This document shows, piece after piece, positions 33,221-42,914 of a DNA stretch of 64,000 nt. Both the position numbers and the translations under genes were made by a program. The notes beneath the pieces were generated by a model. That model did not search any database. It saw only the letters and a list, made by a program, of their open reading frames with translations, and was not told the origin of the DNA. Position 1 is the stretch's first letter. Every line of letters begins with the position of its first letter. Source of the DNA: an uncultured bacterium (GTDB lineage Bacteria > Planctomycetota > JAJSAM01 > JAJVHW01); NCBI GenBank assembly GCA_937996235.1, contig CALKVK010000033.1:252569-316568 (forward strand), given 5' to 3'.

Positions 33221-35521
33221 CTACTGCTCGTCGATCTCGCGCTCGACGTCGAATGCGTCGCAACCGGGTAGCGCACCCGGTCCGGCCGTGGTGCGTGCGG
33301 GACCGACGATTGCCGTCGTTCCGTCCGGAGTCAGCGCGAGAACGCTGCCGAACGACTGCTGCGTGCGCGAAGGCAAGGCGAAGAGCGAAGCCAAGTGCAC
33401 GAACCCCGAGCCGTCATCGTCGAAGACGTACGCGCGGCCCTTCTTCGACTGCGTCTCGTCGGCAGACGCGCCGACGAGGAGACGCCCACCGCGCAGGTCG
33501 AGCGTCCGGCCGAACTGGATCTCGCGCTCGAACGCACCGAGCTCGACCGGACGCGGCAGCACTCCCACGCCGATCCACGCGTCTTCGGCCCGACGGAAGA
33601 CGGACACCTCGCCGCCGGACAGCAGGCCGAGCGTGTCCTCGTAGACCGCGCCGACCGCTGCAGTGTCTGCATCGATCGCCACTGCGGACAGGCGCCCGTC
33701 GACGACACCGCTCCGCAGGTGGGCCTCTAATCCCCACACGCCGTCGTGCCGCGCGTAGACCCACGCGCCGGCTGCCATCTCCAGGCCCCCGGCGATCAGG
33801 CGATCGCCGGCCACGTCGACGTGTGTGCCGAACAGGAACGCATCGCCAGCGGGGGCAGGTATCCACTGCTGCTCCGTCCATGTGCCGTCCTGCCGTGCGA
33901 AGACTCGGACGCCCCGCGACGCCGGCGCACCACGCTCGCCGCCCGCAGCGATCGTGTCACCGTCGATCGAGGTGCTCCACGTGAGGCTGCGCGTTCCATC
34001 CGCGTTCCGGAGCTCGTCCTCCAACGTCCAGCCGGTGCCCTTCACCAGCACGTAGACACGGGTCGCTGTGGAGTCCTTCGCCACGAGCGTGTCCGCGGAG
34101 AGCGCGACCTCGGACCCGAACGCGCCCGAGTCCGAGGGTTCCTCCGCGACGATGCGCGTCTCCTCCAGCCATGCTGCGCCGCTGCGGAGGTAGACGTACA
34201 CCGCGCCGGCGTTCCATTGCCCGTCGACGACATCTCCGGGCACGCCGATGACGAGGCGCTCGTCGGACGCGGCCAACGCGACCGACTCGTCGCGCGGCCG
34301 CTGCTCGAACGCCTGGAACGTCGCCGGAACCTGCGCGCGGAAGCGAACGACGCGGCCGCAGTCCCAACCGACCTCGAGATCCTCCGGCGCGATCTCTGCG
34401 ACGGTCCCATCCCGATGCCGCGTGAACACCCGAGGTGGGTTGACGTCGCAGGGCAGCACGATCTCCGCCCCGAGCCCGCCGCCGAACGCCGGGCTCGCGT
34501 CGGCAACGAGGAGCGCGGGCCCTGCCGCGAGAACGCCGGGAACGCCGGGGTCGATCGCCGGCGCCAGCGCCAGCACCCAGGTTGCGGGTGCCGTGACGCT
34601 CCCAGGCGCGATGCGAACGGCGGCTGCGTGCAGACCGTCGAGCGACGCCGACAGCGGCGCCTCGCCCGGCAACGCGCTCACGACGTCCACGTCGTCGCCG
34701 AGGAGTTCTCCGCCCGACTCGGGCCGGATCGCTTCGGCGACGAGCACGTGCACATCCGCGGGCGTCGCAACGCGTCGCAGGTCGAGCCGTCGTTGCCCTC
34801 TGCCCAGCGCCACGCGCACGAGAGCCTGCCCGGTCGTGGCCGCGCGGTTTCCGAGGACGATCGCGTACCGTCCCGCCGCCGCTCGCAGGCGCACTTCCGC
34901 TCGGTCGGCACCGCCGAGAGCGAGTTCCGAGCTCGATCCAGGAGTGCAGTCCTCCGCCTCGAGCCGGACGAGGTACGGCTGCGTGTACGCGCCGGACTCC
35001 AGCGACACGGCAAGCCGCAGGATGTCGCCGCGGACACCCGCGAACGCGGCCGTGCGTCCGGCCTCCGCACCAAGGTCCGCGGGATCGGTCGGCCCCGACC
35101 GGACGGACACCGGCAGCGTCAGCGTGCGCCGCGCCGGCCACGAGACGTCGATGCGGTACTCGCCGGTCGCGACACCGTCCGCCGATCGCACGCCGACCAG
35201 ATACGAGCCCTCCACGGCGTCACGCAGCCTGATGCGTGTGGCGCGACCGCGCCGTCCGCCGGGTCGGATACGCGCGGCGGCATCCGAGACCGAGACGTCG
35301 AGCGCGTGCCGCGCACGTCGCGCCCGGACTCGCACGCGTACATCGACACCCTGCGGCACCGAGATGCGGTAGACGTCGAGCTCGCCCGGCTCGTCGAGCG
35401 ACGCGAGCACGCGGTCGCCGTTCGCGATGCGGAGCGCGGTTTCGGCGGCGGCCGTGCCGGTCAGCCACGGCGCGACGACGACCGCGAGCACCGCACAGAT
35501 CCGGCCGAGCACGCCCCTCAT
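33221..35521 (-). CDS. Secreted FG-GAP propeller protein, paralogue 1
   Basis: A 766-residue secreted protein. Signal peptide (GRICAVLAVVVAPWLTGTAAA), then a pre-peptidase-C-terminal-like beta domain (about 25-135: LDEPGELDVYRISVPQG, GSYLVGVRSADG). A middle region of about 300 residues is unassigned. From about 400 to the end come FG-GAP_2-type propeller blades (LVIGVPGDVVDGQWNAGAVYVY, FGSEVALSADTLVA, FGTHVDVAGDRLIAGG). Probable cell-surface binding protein. It starts 7 bases after a TACCGT box and is followed by a second paralogue in tandem. Its first 130 residues are almost the same as the paralogue's. Confidence 0.88.
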   Translation of the reverse strand: MRGVLGRICAVLAVVVAPWLTGTAAAETALRIANGDRVLASLDEPGELDVYRISVPQGVDVRVRVRARRARHALDVSVSDAAARIRPGGRRGRATRIRLRDAVEGSYLVGVRSADGVATGEYRIDVSWPARRTLTLPVSVRSGPTDPADLGAEAGRTAAFAGVRGDILRLAVSLESGAYTQPYLVRLEAEDCTPGSSSELALGGADRAEVRLRAAAGRYAIVLGNRAATTGQALVRVALGRGQRRLDLRRVATPADVHVLVAEAIRPESGGELLGDDVDVVSALPGEAPLSASLDGLHAAAVRIAPGSVTAPATWVLALAPAIDPGVPGVLAAGPALLVADASPAFGGGLGAEIVLPCDVNPPRVFTRHRDGTVAEIAPEDLEVGWDCGRVVRFRAQVPATFQAFEQRPRDESVALAASDERLVIGVPGDVVDGQWNAGAVYVYLRSGAAWLEETRIVAEEPSDSGAFGSEVALSADTLVAKDSTATRVYVLVKGTGWTLEDELRNADGTRSLTWSTSIDGDTIAAGGERGAPASRGVRVFARQDGTWTEQQWIPAPAGDAFLFGTHVDVAGDRLIAGGLEMAAGAWVYARHDGVWGLEAHLRSGVVDGRLSAVAIDADTAAVGAVYEDTLGLLSGGEVSVFRRAEDAWIGVGVLPRPVELGAFEREIQFGRTLDLRGGRLLVGASADETQSKKGRAYVFDDDGSGFVHLASLFALPSRTQQSFGSVLALTPDGTTAIVGPARTTAGPGALPGCDAFDVEREIDEQ

Positions 35522-35528
35522 GGGGGAG

Positions 35529-35534
35529 ACGGTA
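35529..35534 (-). promoter_or_regulatory. TACCGT -10-like box of FG-GAP paralogue 1
   Basis: On the minus strand TACCGT is followed by 7 bases and ATG 35521. The surrounding GTGCTACCGTCTCCC is identical at paralogue 2. Confidence 0.55.
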
Positions 35535-35656
35535 GCACACCGGCGCGGGCTCCGGCCGGTGCGACCGGCGCCCGCATGGCGGTGGCGCCGCGGGCGCGTC
35601 GGTGGTCGACGCGACCAGCGTGCGCTCTGCGGACAGATCCGCTCGGTCGTCGCGCT

Positions 35657-37960
35657 CTACTGCCCGTCGATCGCCGCGTCGACGTCGAACACGAGACAGC
35701 CGAGCAGCGCGTCCGGGGCATCCGACCCTGCCGCGTAGCCGACGATCGCCGTGCTGCCGCCGGGGCTGAGCGCCAGGACGGCGCCGAGCCCGCGCGATGC
35801 CGTCTCGGGCGTGCCGCTGAGCGTCGCCACGAGGTCGAAGCGGCTCCCGCCGTCGTCGTACACATACGCCCGACCGAGCCTGCCGTCGTGGCTGTAGATC
35901 GCGTGGGCGCCGACCAGGAGCCGCCCACCCTGGAGGTCGAGCTCAGAGCCAAACGCGATTCTCTCGCCTTGCGTCCCGATCCCCTGGGGGTGTGCCAGTA
36001 TCCCGGCCGCGGTCCACGCCCCGCCGATGCGTCGGAACACGGACACCTCTGGCCGGGTGTTGCTGCCTGCGGGGTCGTAGTAGTCGGACCCGACGGCCGC
36101 CACGTCCCCATCGACCGTGATCGCCGTAAGGACCCCGATCGCGTCCGGCGTGCCGACGAGTCGATCCTGGAACTCCCAGACGCCATCCGTCCGAGTGAAG
36201 ACGCTCGGACTCTGCTGCCCGAACCAGATGCCGCCCACGATGAGCGTGTCGCCCGAGAGGTCCAGACAGTTTCCGAAGAAGTAGGCATTGGCATCGTTGG
36301 GAGCGTGCACCTTCTGCTCCAGGTGCCATCCGTCCCCCGCGCGTACGAACACGCCGACCGAATTCACCTCCGAGTCGTCCTGCACTGCCATCGTATCGCC
36401 GTCGATCGCCACGACGGACGACGCGAAGACGGTCCCGTCGTCATGGCGGAGTTCGTCCTCGACCGCCCAGCCGGCCTGAGGGTCGCGAACGTACACGAGG
36501 CTGCGTCCGTTGCCGTACGTGATCAGGGTGTTGCCGCTCAGCACGACTCCGCGGCCGAATCGACCGGAGTCCGCCGGCTCCTCCGCGACGATCCGCGCCT
36601 CTTCGACCCAGCCGTCACTTCCTCGCACGTAGACGTGCACCGCGCCCGCTTCCCAGACGCCGTCGACGAGTTCGCTGGGCACGCCGATGACCAGGCGCTC
36701 GTCGGATGCGGCGACCGACACGCCCGCCGAGGAGATGCGCTGCTCGAACGCCTGGAACGTCGCCGGCACTCGGGCACGGAAGCGCACCACCGGATGGAGT
36801 CCGCCGGCGACCTCGAGATCTGCCTTCGGGATCTCGCTGACAACACCGTCGACGCCGCGGACGAAGACGCGCGGGGCGCTCACGGCGCAGGGCAACTCGA
36901 TGGTGGAGTCAACGCCTTCCTCGGGCGAGGGACCAACAGGACCCGCGTACAGGGCGGGCCCCGCCGTCAGGAGGCCGGGGAGACCCGGGTCGATCTCCGG
37001 CGCCGAAGCGAGGCACCACGTCCCGGCGAGCGCCACGTCGGCGCCGTCGAAGCGCACGACGGCCGAACGGAGAGCGTCGAGCGTGGCGGGCAGCGGCTCC
37101 TCGCCAGGCAGCGCGCTCTCGCTGTCGACGGCGTCCCCGAGGAGCTGTCCCCCGCCTTCGGGCGTGACCGGCTCTGCGACGAGCACCCGCGTCCCGGGCG
37201 GAGTCGTCAACCCGCGCAGATCGAGCCGCCTCGGAGTCCGGAGCAGCGTCACGCGCACGATCGCTTCGCCGTCGAAGACGGACCTGTTCCGGACGAGCAC
37301 GCGATAGTGCGCCAGCGCTGCGGTCAGGCGCACCTCCGCCTCCGTCCCGTCGGCAAGATCGACGGCGGTGGCGACACCGATCGGGCTCGGACCCGGCTCG
37401 AGGCGCGCCAAGAGGGGCAGGACGACGGGACCGGGAGCGGGCGCCACGGTGATCCGCGCGAACTCTCCGCGCACGCCCGTGAACGCCGCCGAGTAGCCAT
37501 CGCCAGGAATCGGATCGCCCCAGCTGTCCGACGCCCCTACGACAGGTGCAAGCACCGTCAAGCGGCGACGCGCTCCCCACGAGACGTCGACGCGGTAGTC
37601 GCCGGTCGCGACGCCATCCGCCGACCGCACGCCGACCAGATACGAGCCCTCCGCTGCGTCACGCAGCTTGATCCGTGTGGCACGACCGCGCCGCCCGCCC
37701 GGTCGGATACGCGCGTCGGCATCCGAGACGGAGACGTCCAGCGCGTGCCGCACGCGTCTCGCCCGGACTCGCACACGTACATCGACACCCCGCGGCACCG
37801 AGATGCGGTAGACGTCGAGCTCGCCCGGCTCGTCGAGCGACGCGAGCACGCGGTCGCCGTTCGAGATGCGGAGCGCGGTCTCCGCTGCGGCGGCGCCGGT
37901 CAGCCACGGCGCGACGCACACCGCGAACACCGCGCAGATCCGGCCGAGCACGCCCCTCAT
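35657..37960 (-). CDS. Secreted FG-GAP propeller protein, paralogue 2
   Basis: A 767-residue tandem paralogue with the same order: signal peptide, pre-peptidase-like beta domain, unassigned middle region, FG-GAP propeller (LVIGVPSELVDGVWEAGAVHVY, FGRGVVLSGNTLITYG, FGNCLDLSGDTLIVGG, FGSELDLQGGRLLVGA). About 91 percent of the first 132 residues match paralogue 1 by my count, but the following regions diverge strongly. It has its own copy of the promoter box. Adhesion or surface binding is plausible; nothing indicates an enzyme. Confidence 0.88.
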   Translation of the reverse strand: MRGVLGRICAVFAVCVAPWLTGAAAAETALRISNGDRVLASLDEPGELDVYRISVPRGVDVRVRVRARRVRHALDVSVSDADARIRPGGRRGRATRIKLRDAAEGSYLVGVRSADGVATGDYRVDVSWGARRRLTVLAPVVGASDSWGDPIPGDGYSAAFTGVRGEFARITVAPAPGPVVLPLLARLEPGPSPIGVATAVDLADGTEAEVRLTAALAHYRVLVRNRSVFDGEAIVRVTLLRTPRRLDLRGLTTPPGTRVLVAEPVTPEGGGQLLGDAVDSESALPGEEPLPATLDALRSAVVRFDGADVALAGTWCLASAPEIDPGLPGLLTAGPALYAGPVGPSPEEGVDSTIELPCAVSAPRVFVRGVDGVVSEIPKADLEVAGGLHPVVRFRARVPATFQAFEQRISSAGVSVAASDERLVIGVPSELVDGVWEAGAVHVYVRGSDGWVEEARIVAEEPADSGRFGRGVVLSGNTLITYGNGRSLVYVRDPQAGWAVEDELRHDDGTVFASSVVAIDGDTMAVQDDSEVNSVGVFVRAGDGWHLEQKVHAPNDANAYFFGNCLDLSGDTLIVGGIWFGQQSPSVFTRTDGVWEFQDRLVGTPDAIGVLTAITVDGDVAAVGSDYYDPAGSNTRPEVSVFRRIGGAWTAAGILAHPQGIGTQGERIAFGSELDLQGGRLLVGAHAIYSHDGRLGRAYVYDDGGSRFDLVATLSGTPETASRGLGAVLALSPGGSTAIVGYAAGSDAPDALLGCLVFDVDAAIDGQ

Positions 37961-37967
37961 TTGGGAG

Positions 37968-37973
37968 ACGGTA
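37968..37973 (-). promoter_or_regulatory. TACCGT -10-like box of FG-GAP paralogue 2
   Basis: On the minus strand TACCGT is followed by 7 bases and ATG 37960, as in paralogue 1. Confidence 0.55.
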
Positions 37974-38062
37974 GCACACCCGCGCGGGCGCCGGCGGGTG
38001 CGACTCCGTGCCGCGGCACGTCCGCGCGATCGCCGACCACAGCCGCTGCCGGCGGACCCGGC

Positions 38063-39910
38063 CTACTGCGCCTCGACGATCTCGTGCAGCTTGTCGGGCG
38101 CGAGGCCCTCGACGGTCTGCTTGCGGCCGCCGGGCCACGTGATCTCGGCGGTGAGCGGGGCGTTCGCGTCGGCGAGACCGAAGTAGAGCGTGCGCGTGCT
38201 CTGCGACAGGTAGCCGCCCGCCGAGCACACCTGCCGGATCAGCGTGCGGTCGCCGACCTTCACGCGCGCGACCGCGCCGACGGCGTCGCGATTGCTGCGC
38301 GTGCCGCGCAGGCGCAGCGCCAGCCAGTGCCGCTGCGCGAACTCGTTGTGATAGAGGTACGCGCGCTCGTTGAAGTTGTTCACGACCAGGTCGGGGCGGC
38401 CGTCGGCGTCGTAGTCGATGACCGCGGCGGCGCGCGAGCTGCGCGACGCGGGCTGCCCCGCGATCGGGTCGGGCAGCATCGGACCGCCCGGACGCGGGTC
38501 GATGCCGCAGTCCTTCGCGCGCATCGCGAAGTTGCCCCTGCCGTCGTTCATGAGCAGCACGTTGCGCCACGCGGGGAACGGGTAGCCCATGCCGGACGGG
38601 ATGAACACGTCCTCGGAGCCGTCGAGGTCGAAGTCGGCGACGGCGGTGCCCCAGGGCCAGAAGGTCTCGGCGCCGCACTGCTGCGAGAGGTCGCGGAAGC
38701 GCCAGCCGCCCTCGTTGCGGAAGAGGGTGTTGCCGAAGGCGAAGCGCGTCGCGTCGGTGACGCCGAGCAGCAGGCGGATGTCGCGGACGTCGTCGTCGCT
38801 CGCCATGCCGAGCGCGACCTGGCGCCCCTCGGGGCCCGCGTAGCGCTTCGTCTCCTCGATCTCGGAGAGCGGCGTGTCGCCCGACATCCACATGTCGGAG
38901 TGCATGTCCACGACCAGCAGGTCGAGTCGGCCGTCCACGTCGTAGTCCATGGGCTTGCACGCCACCGCGCCCCAGGACGGCTTCTCGAGGACGCTCGGCG
39001 CGAGGTCCTCGAAGTGTCCCTTGCCGTCGTTCCGGTAGAAGGCGCTCGACCCGAACATGTTCGCGACGAAGACGTCCTGGTCGCCGTCGTCGTCGACGTC
39101 GAAGACGGCGAAGTCGCCGCCCCAGCCGTTGCCAGCGACGCCCGCCTCGGCCGTGACGTCCTCGAACGTGCCGTCGCCCTTGTTGCGGTAGAGCACGTTC
39201 GCCTCGGGCGCTGCGCGCAGGAGCTGCACGAGGTCGAGCGGACCCTCGAAGTAGTTGCCCTCGGTGTTGCGCGTCTCGAGCGTCCACTGCGCGGTGTTCG
39301 CGACGAACAGGTCGAGGTCGCCGTCGAGGTCGTAGTCGAAGAAGGTCGCGCCCTGCGTGTGCGCGACGAGCGCGACGCCCGCCGCCTGCGTGACGTCCGC
39401 GAACCGCCCGGTGCCGTCGTTGCGGAAGAGCGCGTTGCCGCCGCGCGTGGTCGCGACGAAGAGGTCGGCATCGCCGTCGCCGTCGTAGTCGGCGAACGCG
39501 GCGGAGGTGCAGATGCGGTCGGCCAGCCCGACCCCCGACCGCGCCGTGACGTCCTCGAACGTCCCGTCGCCCCTGTTGCGGAACATGCCGTTCGAGCCGA
39601 GCTGGTTCGCGAGGAAGACGTCCTCGAGGCCGTCGCCGTCGATGTCGTCGATCGCCACGCCGCAGCCGTGGTCGTAGAGGTTGATCTTGAAGTGGGCGCC
39701 CTGCTCGCCCGGCAGGAAGTTCATCGTGAAGCGCAGGCCAGCGCGCTCCGCGACCTCCACGAACCCGCCCTTCGGCGACACGCCGCCGCCGCCCGAGCCG
39801 CCCGCCGCCGAGTCCTTGCCGTTGCAGCCGCCGCAGCCCGTAGCCGCACCGGCGAGTGCGACGACGAGCGCCGCGCGGGTCCATCCCGCTCCGTAACGGT
39901 CCATCCGCAT
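38063..39910 (-). CDS. ASPIC/UnbV (CRTAC1-like) FG-GAP/VCBS lipoprotein
   Basis: A 615-residue lipoprotein (lipobox AATGC, Cys about 26). It has at least seven calcium-type propeller repeats with D-x-D-x-DG-x-x-D loops (DDIDGDGLED, ADYDGDGDAD, FDYDLDGDLD, FDVDDDGDQD, MDYDVDGRLD, ADFDLDGSED, IDYDADGRPD), each followed by NxGDGTFEDVT-like strands. The C-terminal 110 residues match the ASPIC/UnbV domain (LRLRGTRSNRDAVGAVARVKVG, QVCSAGGYLSQSTRTLYFGL). Such proteins are surface-exposed and calcium-stabilised. No function is established. Confidence 0.92.
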   Translation of the reverse strand: MRMDRYGAGWTRAALVVALAGAATGCGGCNGKDSAAGGSGGGGVSPKGGFVEVAERAGLRFTMNFLPGEQGAHFKINLYDHGCGVAIDDIDGDGLEDVFLANQLGSNGMFRNRGDGTFEDVTARSGVGLADRICTSAAFADYDGDGDADLFVATTRGGNALFRNDGTGRFADVTQAAGVALVAHTQGATFFDYDLDGDLDLFVANTAQWTLETRNTEGNYFEGPLDLVQLLRAAPEANVLYRNKGDGTFEDVTAEAGVAGNGWGGDFAVFDVDDDGDQDVFVANMFGSSAFYRNDGKGHFEDLAPSVLEKPSWGAVACKPMDYDVDGRLDLLVVDMHSDMWMSGDTPLSEIEETKRYAGPEGRQVALGMASDDDVRDIRLLLGVTDATRFAFGNTLFRNEGGWRFRDLSQQCGAETFWPWGTAVADFDLDGSEDVFIPSGMGYPFPAWRNVLLMNDGRGNFAMRAKDCGIDPRPGGPMLPDPIAGQPASRSSRAAAVIDYDADGRPDLVVNNFNERAYLYHNEFAQRHWLALRLRGTRSNRDAVGAVARVKVGDRTLIRQVCSAGGYLSQSTRTLYFGLADANAPLTAEITWPGGRKQTVEGLAPDKLHEIVEAQ

Positions 39911-40131
39911 GCGATGTCACCACCTGGCGGGCCGGACGAGGGGGATGCGCGCCGTCAGCCCCCGGGCCACTGCCCGCCGCCGGGGACCGGGGAGCCGCCG
40001 AGCGTGGACGGACCCCGAGCCCGCCACGCTCCGCGCTCTCTCGTCTCCTGACGAACGGCGGCGGCGAAGGGTTGCGGGGAAATCGGGGCGGGCGGTTCCG
40101 GACGGCAGGGCTCGCCGGCCTCGAGCAGCGC

Positions 40132-41700
40132 TCAGCGCGTCACGCGCAGGACGACGTCGACGCTCCGCGCGTCGGCCCGCGTCATCTCGATGCCGGAGAC
40201 CGACGCCGCGTCGTAGCCGGGCACGTCCACCGACAGGGTGTGGCGTCCCTCGTAGAGCACGCTGACCCGTGCCGTGCCCGGCTCGTTGCCGAGGCGCCAC
40301 TCGCTCGGCGCCGGTCGGCCGTCCTCGCGCCACAGCCGGATGCTCGCAGTGCGCAGCTCGACGGGCGCGTGATCGCCCTCCGCCGCGATCCGCGCGGTGA
40401 GCGCCGGCAGCGCGCGGAGCACCAGCCGCAGCCCTACGGCGCCCGTCGCCACCCGCTCCACGGATGCCGCCTTGGTCGACCGCAGCGAGTTCCCGAGCGC
40501 GATCGGCGTCTCGGCGCAGACCCAGTGTTGCCCCTCGTCGAGGTGCTCGATCACGAACGCGCCGTCATCCCCGGTGGACGACTCACGCGCGAACCAGTGC
40601 AGCGCCTCCGAGAGCGCGCGCACGCGGACGCCCGCGCGCGGTGCTCCCTCCTCGTCGACCACCACGCCGCGGATCGCGCGCCCCTCGGCCAGCACGATCG
40701 TTCCGGCGTCGCACTCTCCGACCGCGTCCGAGGGCAGGTGCAGTGTGTGAAGGACGTGCGAACGCGAGTCGACGCGCAGTTCGGTCGTGCCGACGCGCAC
40801 GGTCGGGAGCACGAACGTTCCGTCCCCCGCAGACCGGGACTCGTTGCCGTCGCCGACATCGATGCTCGCCCCCTCCACAGCGCTGCCGTCTGCCGCGACG
40901 AGACGTCCGCGGACGACGAGCGCCGGCTCCAGGCGGAGCTCCAACTCGGGCTCGTCGAGCTCGCCGTTCCAGAGCGTGTACTCCAGCGGCATGCACGCAT
41001 GCCGCTCGGCGGAGAAGCCGGACGTGCCCGCGCCGAGCAACGCCGCCGGCAGTGCCGGCAGCACGAACGCTCCGTTCGTGTCCGTGCGCAGCGCCACGCA
41101 GAGGCGGGCTTCCGCGTCGTCTCCCCAGTGCGAGAACGACAACTCCGCCTCCGCGACGCCCTCTCCCGCGGACACCAACCGGCCGCGCAGTGTCCGCGCC
41201 GGCTCGAGCCGGAGGGTGACGTCGCACGCTGGCGCGTCTGCGGGGATCGGAGCCGACAGGCCCGCGGTCGCGCCCCACGAGGCGTGGACGCGCAGCTCTC
41301 CCGTCGCCCGTGTCTCCACACGCGCGCGGCCGGCCTCGTCGGTCAGCGTGTCCGCGCTCGACCACCGCTGCCGACGTGCTCCGAGCGTCGCGACCTGCGC
41401 GCCGCACGCCGGCTCCCCGTCCTCGCGGAGCACGCGGACGTGCACCACCCGCACGTCGTGCGCCGACGTCGCGGTCGTCGGCTCGCCACGCTCTGCACCC
41501 GCGGGATACTGCGGCGCGGGCAGCGTCGCACGCGGTGCGGTGCGCCGTCTCTCGCCGAGCGGCGACGCGCGGCCCACGCGCGGTGTGCCGCGCGCAGCCG
41601 CCGGCGGCTCGCTCGACCTCGGTGGGAGGCTCGCCACGGCGAGCACCGCGCCTGCGATGACCGTTCCCGCGGCCGCTGCCCACCGCATGCGAGTCGACAC
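40132..41700 (-). CDS. Exported multi-domain protein with carboxypeptidase-regulatory-like (Ig-type) repeats
   Basis: A 522-residue protein anchored or secreted by an N-terminal hydrophobic stretch (WAAAAGTVIAGAVLAVASLP). It is built from successive CarboxypepD_reg-like beta sandwiches: VHVRVLREDGEPACGAQV, LRGRLVSAGEGVAEAEL, VRGRLVAADGSAVEGASIDVGD, IRGVVVDEEGAPRAGVRVRAL, and a last domain with ILRLWREDGRPAP-like strands. No peptidase domain is present. Probable surface protein. The start GTG 41700 lies 6 bases after TAGCCT. The upstream gap 39911-40131 shows nothing recognisable. Confidence 0.82.
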   Translation of the reverse strand: MSTRMRWAAAAGTVIAGAVLAVASLPPRSSEPPAAARGTPRVGRASPLGERRRTAPRATLPAPQYPAGAERGEPTTATSAHDVRVVHVRVLREDGEPACGAQVATLGARRQRWSSADTLTDEAGRARVETRATGELRVHASWGATAGLSAPIPADAPACDVTLRLEPARTLRGRLVSAGEGVAEAELSFSHWGDDAEARLCVALRTDTNGAFVLPALPAALLGAGTSGFSAERHACMPLEYTLWNGELDEPELELRLEPALVVRGRLVAADGSAVEGASIDVGDGNESRSAGDGTFVLPTVRVGTTELRVDSRSHVLHTLHLPSDAVGECDAGTIVLAEGRAIRGVVVDEEGAPRAGVRVRALSEALHWFARESSTGDDGAFVIEHLDEGQHWVCAETPIALGNSLRSTKAASVERVATGAVGLRLVLRALPALTARIAAEGDHAPVELRTASIRLWREDGRPAPSEWRLGNEPGTARVSVLYEGRHTLSVDVPGYDAASVSGIEMTRADARSVDVVLRVTR

Positions 41701-41706
41701 GCGCTC

Positions 41707-41712
41707 AGGCTA
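41707..41712 (-). promoter_or_regulatory. TAGCCT -10-like box of the CarboxypepD_reg protein gene
   Basis: On the minus strand TAGCCT is followed by 6 bases and GTG 41700. Confidence 0.5.
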
Positions 41713-41753
41713 CCGCGCTCGGACGCCGTCGTCGGCCGCTGCCCGCGTGTGCG

Positions 41754-42227
41754 CTACTGCTCGTCCTCGGTCCGGAAGAGCGGACGCAGGACGACCGCGC
41801 CGCGCGGCTTCTTGCGCTTGCCGTAGTACTGCGTGGCGTGCACGACGGTCGAGTCGGCGGCGAAGGGGGCCGCGCCGCGCAGCTCGATCGAGACGAGTCC
41901 CTCGTAGGGCTTCGTCTTCGGGGGCACGGCCGCGGAGAGGTCGGCTTCGAGGCTGCGGATGACGGTGCCGCGGGCCGGGACGACGATCGCGGAGGTGCTG
42001 TCGAGCACGACGCTGCCGTCGGGCGCGCGCAGAGTCATGTCGAGCGTCAGCTCGAAGTTGCTCGTGTTGAGCACGACGAGCTCGGCGGGGGTCTTGCGCG
42101 AGGTCTCGACGCCCGCGATGTGCGCGACGCAGGTGCCGGCGGTCGCGCCCGTGGCGGGCAGGCTGCCGAGCAGCGTCGCGCCGACGGCGACGGTGGCGAG
42201 GATGGCGACGACGAGGCTTCTGGTCAC
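41754..42227 (-). CDS. Secreted beta-rich protein, unknown
   Basis: A 157-residue secreted protein. Signal peptide SLVVAILATVAVGATLLGS, then a single beta-sandwich-like domain (AELVVLNTSNFELTLDMTLRAP, SAIVVPARGTVIRSLEADLS, GLVSIELRGAAPFAADSTVVH). GTG 42227 is chosen over an upstream start because GGGAG lies 6 bases before it. It resembles the next gene upstream in overall layout and may be a distant paralogue. Function unknown. Confidence 0.7.
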   Translation of the reverse strand: MTRSLVVAILATVAVGATLLGSLPATGATAGTCVAHIAGVETSRKTPAELVVLNTSNFELTLDMTLRAPDGSVVLDSTSAIVVPARGTVIRSLEADLSAAVPPKTKPYEGLVSIELRGAAPFAADSTVVHATQYYGKRKKPRGAVVLRPLFRTEDEQ

Positions 42228-42288
42228 GCTTCGCTCCCGGTCCCGCTCGGAGACCCGCACGGCGTGCGCGGCAGGACGCGACGGCGCG

Positions 42289-42789
42289 TCACTCCGGCAC
42301 CCACTCGGCGGCGACCTCGTAGGTCGCCTTGCCGATCGACTGGATTCCCTCGGGCACGATCGTCTCGCGGCCGAACGCCTCGATCGCGCCGGCCGTGCCG
42401 AACGCGACGAACTGCACCGGGCCCTCGTACGGCCCGAGACCGCGCTCGGCGCGGTAGGCGTCCACCAGCGGGCCGAGATCGAGCTGCAGCGTCTCGCCCG
42501 GCGCGAGCCGCGCGCCGTCGCCGGCGCCGGGCAGCGAGATCGGCACGCCGCCCGCCGGGTCGCGGACGGTGTAGTGCACCGAGTAGACGTCGCCGCCGCT
42601 CGCCGCCACGTTGCGCAGGCGGACGAGCGCGCGCCGTCCCTTCCCGATCTCGAGCCCCGAGACGTACAGCGTCTCCGACGTCGCCGCGAGCGCGCGCGGT
42701 GGCCGGAACACGGGCGTCGTCGCGGCGACGCCGCCGACCACCGCCGCGAGGGCGGCGAGTGCGATCACGGGTACGGAGAGGCGCGGCAC
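42289..42789 (-). CDS. Secreted beta-rich protein, unknown
   Basis: A 166-residue exported protein from GTG 42789 (VIALAALAAVVGGVAA signal), with one domain of alternating strands (LYVSGLEIGKGRRALVRLRNV, YSVHYTVRDPAGG, GETLQLDLGPLVDAYR, GPVQFVAFGTAGAIEAFGRET). The layout echoes the downstream gene: domain start, Ala-rich linker, APGET/VPARG turn. It is divergent from pdxJ. Start uncertain; an earlier in-frame start at 42840 exists. Function unknown. Confidence 0.68.
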   Translation of the reverse strand: MPRLSVPVIALAALAAVVGGVAATTPVFRPPRALAATSETLYVSGLEIGKGRRALVRLRNVAASGGDVYSVHYTVRDPAGGVPISLPGAGDGARLAPGETLQLDLGPLVDAYRAERGLGPYEGPVQFVAFGTAGAIEAFGRETIVPEGIQSIGKATYEVAAEWVPE

Positions 42790-42900
42790 GGATCCGAGTG
42801 TAGCCCCGTCGGCCCCCCGCGTCCGGACGGCGCGGACCACGGCGCCGCGCGCGCCGCGCAGCGCGCCCCGTCGTAGATCAGCGGCGTCGCGGCGTTCCGC

Positions 42901-42906
42901 TACCCT
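42901..42906 (+). promoter_or_regulatory. TACCCT -10-like box of pdxJ
   Basis: TACCCT is followed by 8 bases and ATG 42915. Confidence 0.5.
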
Positions 42907-42914
42907 CGCGCCCG

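Noticed and set aside
33746..40051. A 2101-residue plus-strand open frame across the secreted-protein region
   Set aside because: It is antisense to clear FG-GAP and ASPIC/UnbV genes and is Arg/His/Pro-rich nonsense without domains. Such long shadows are expected at this GC content.
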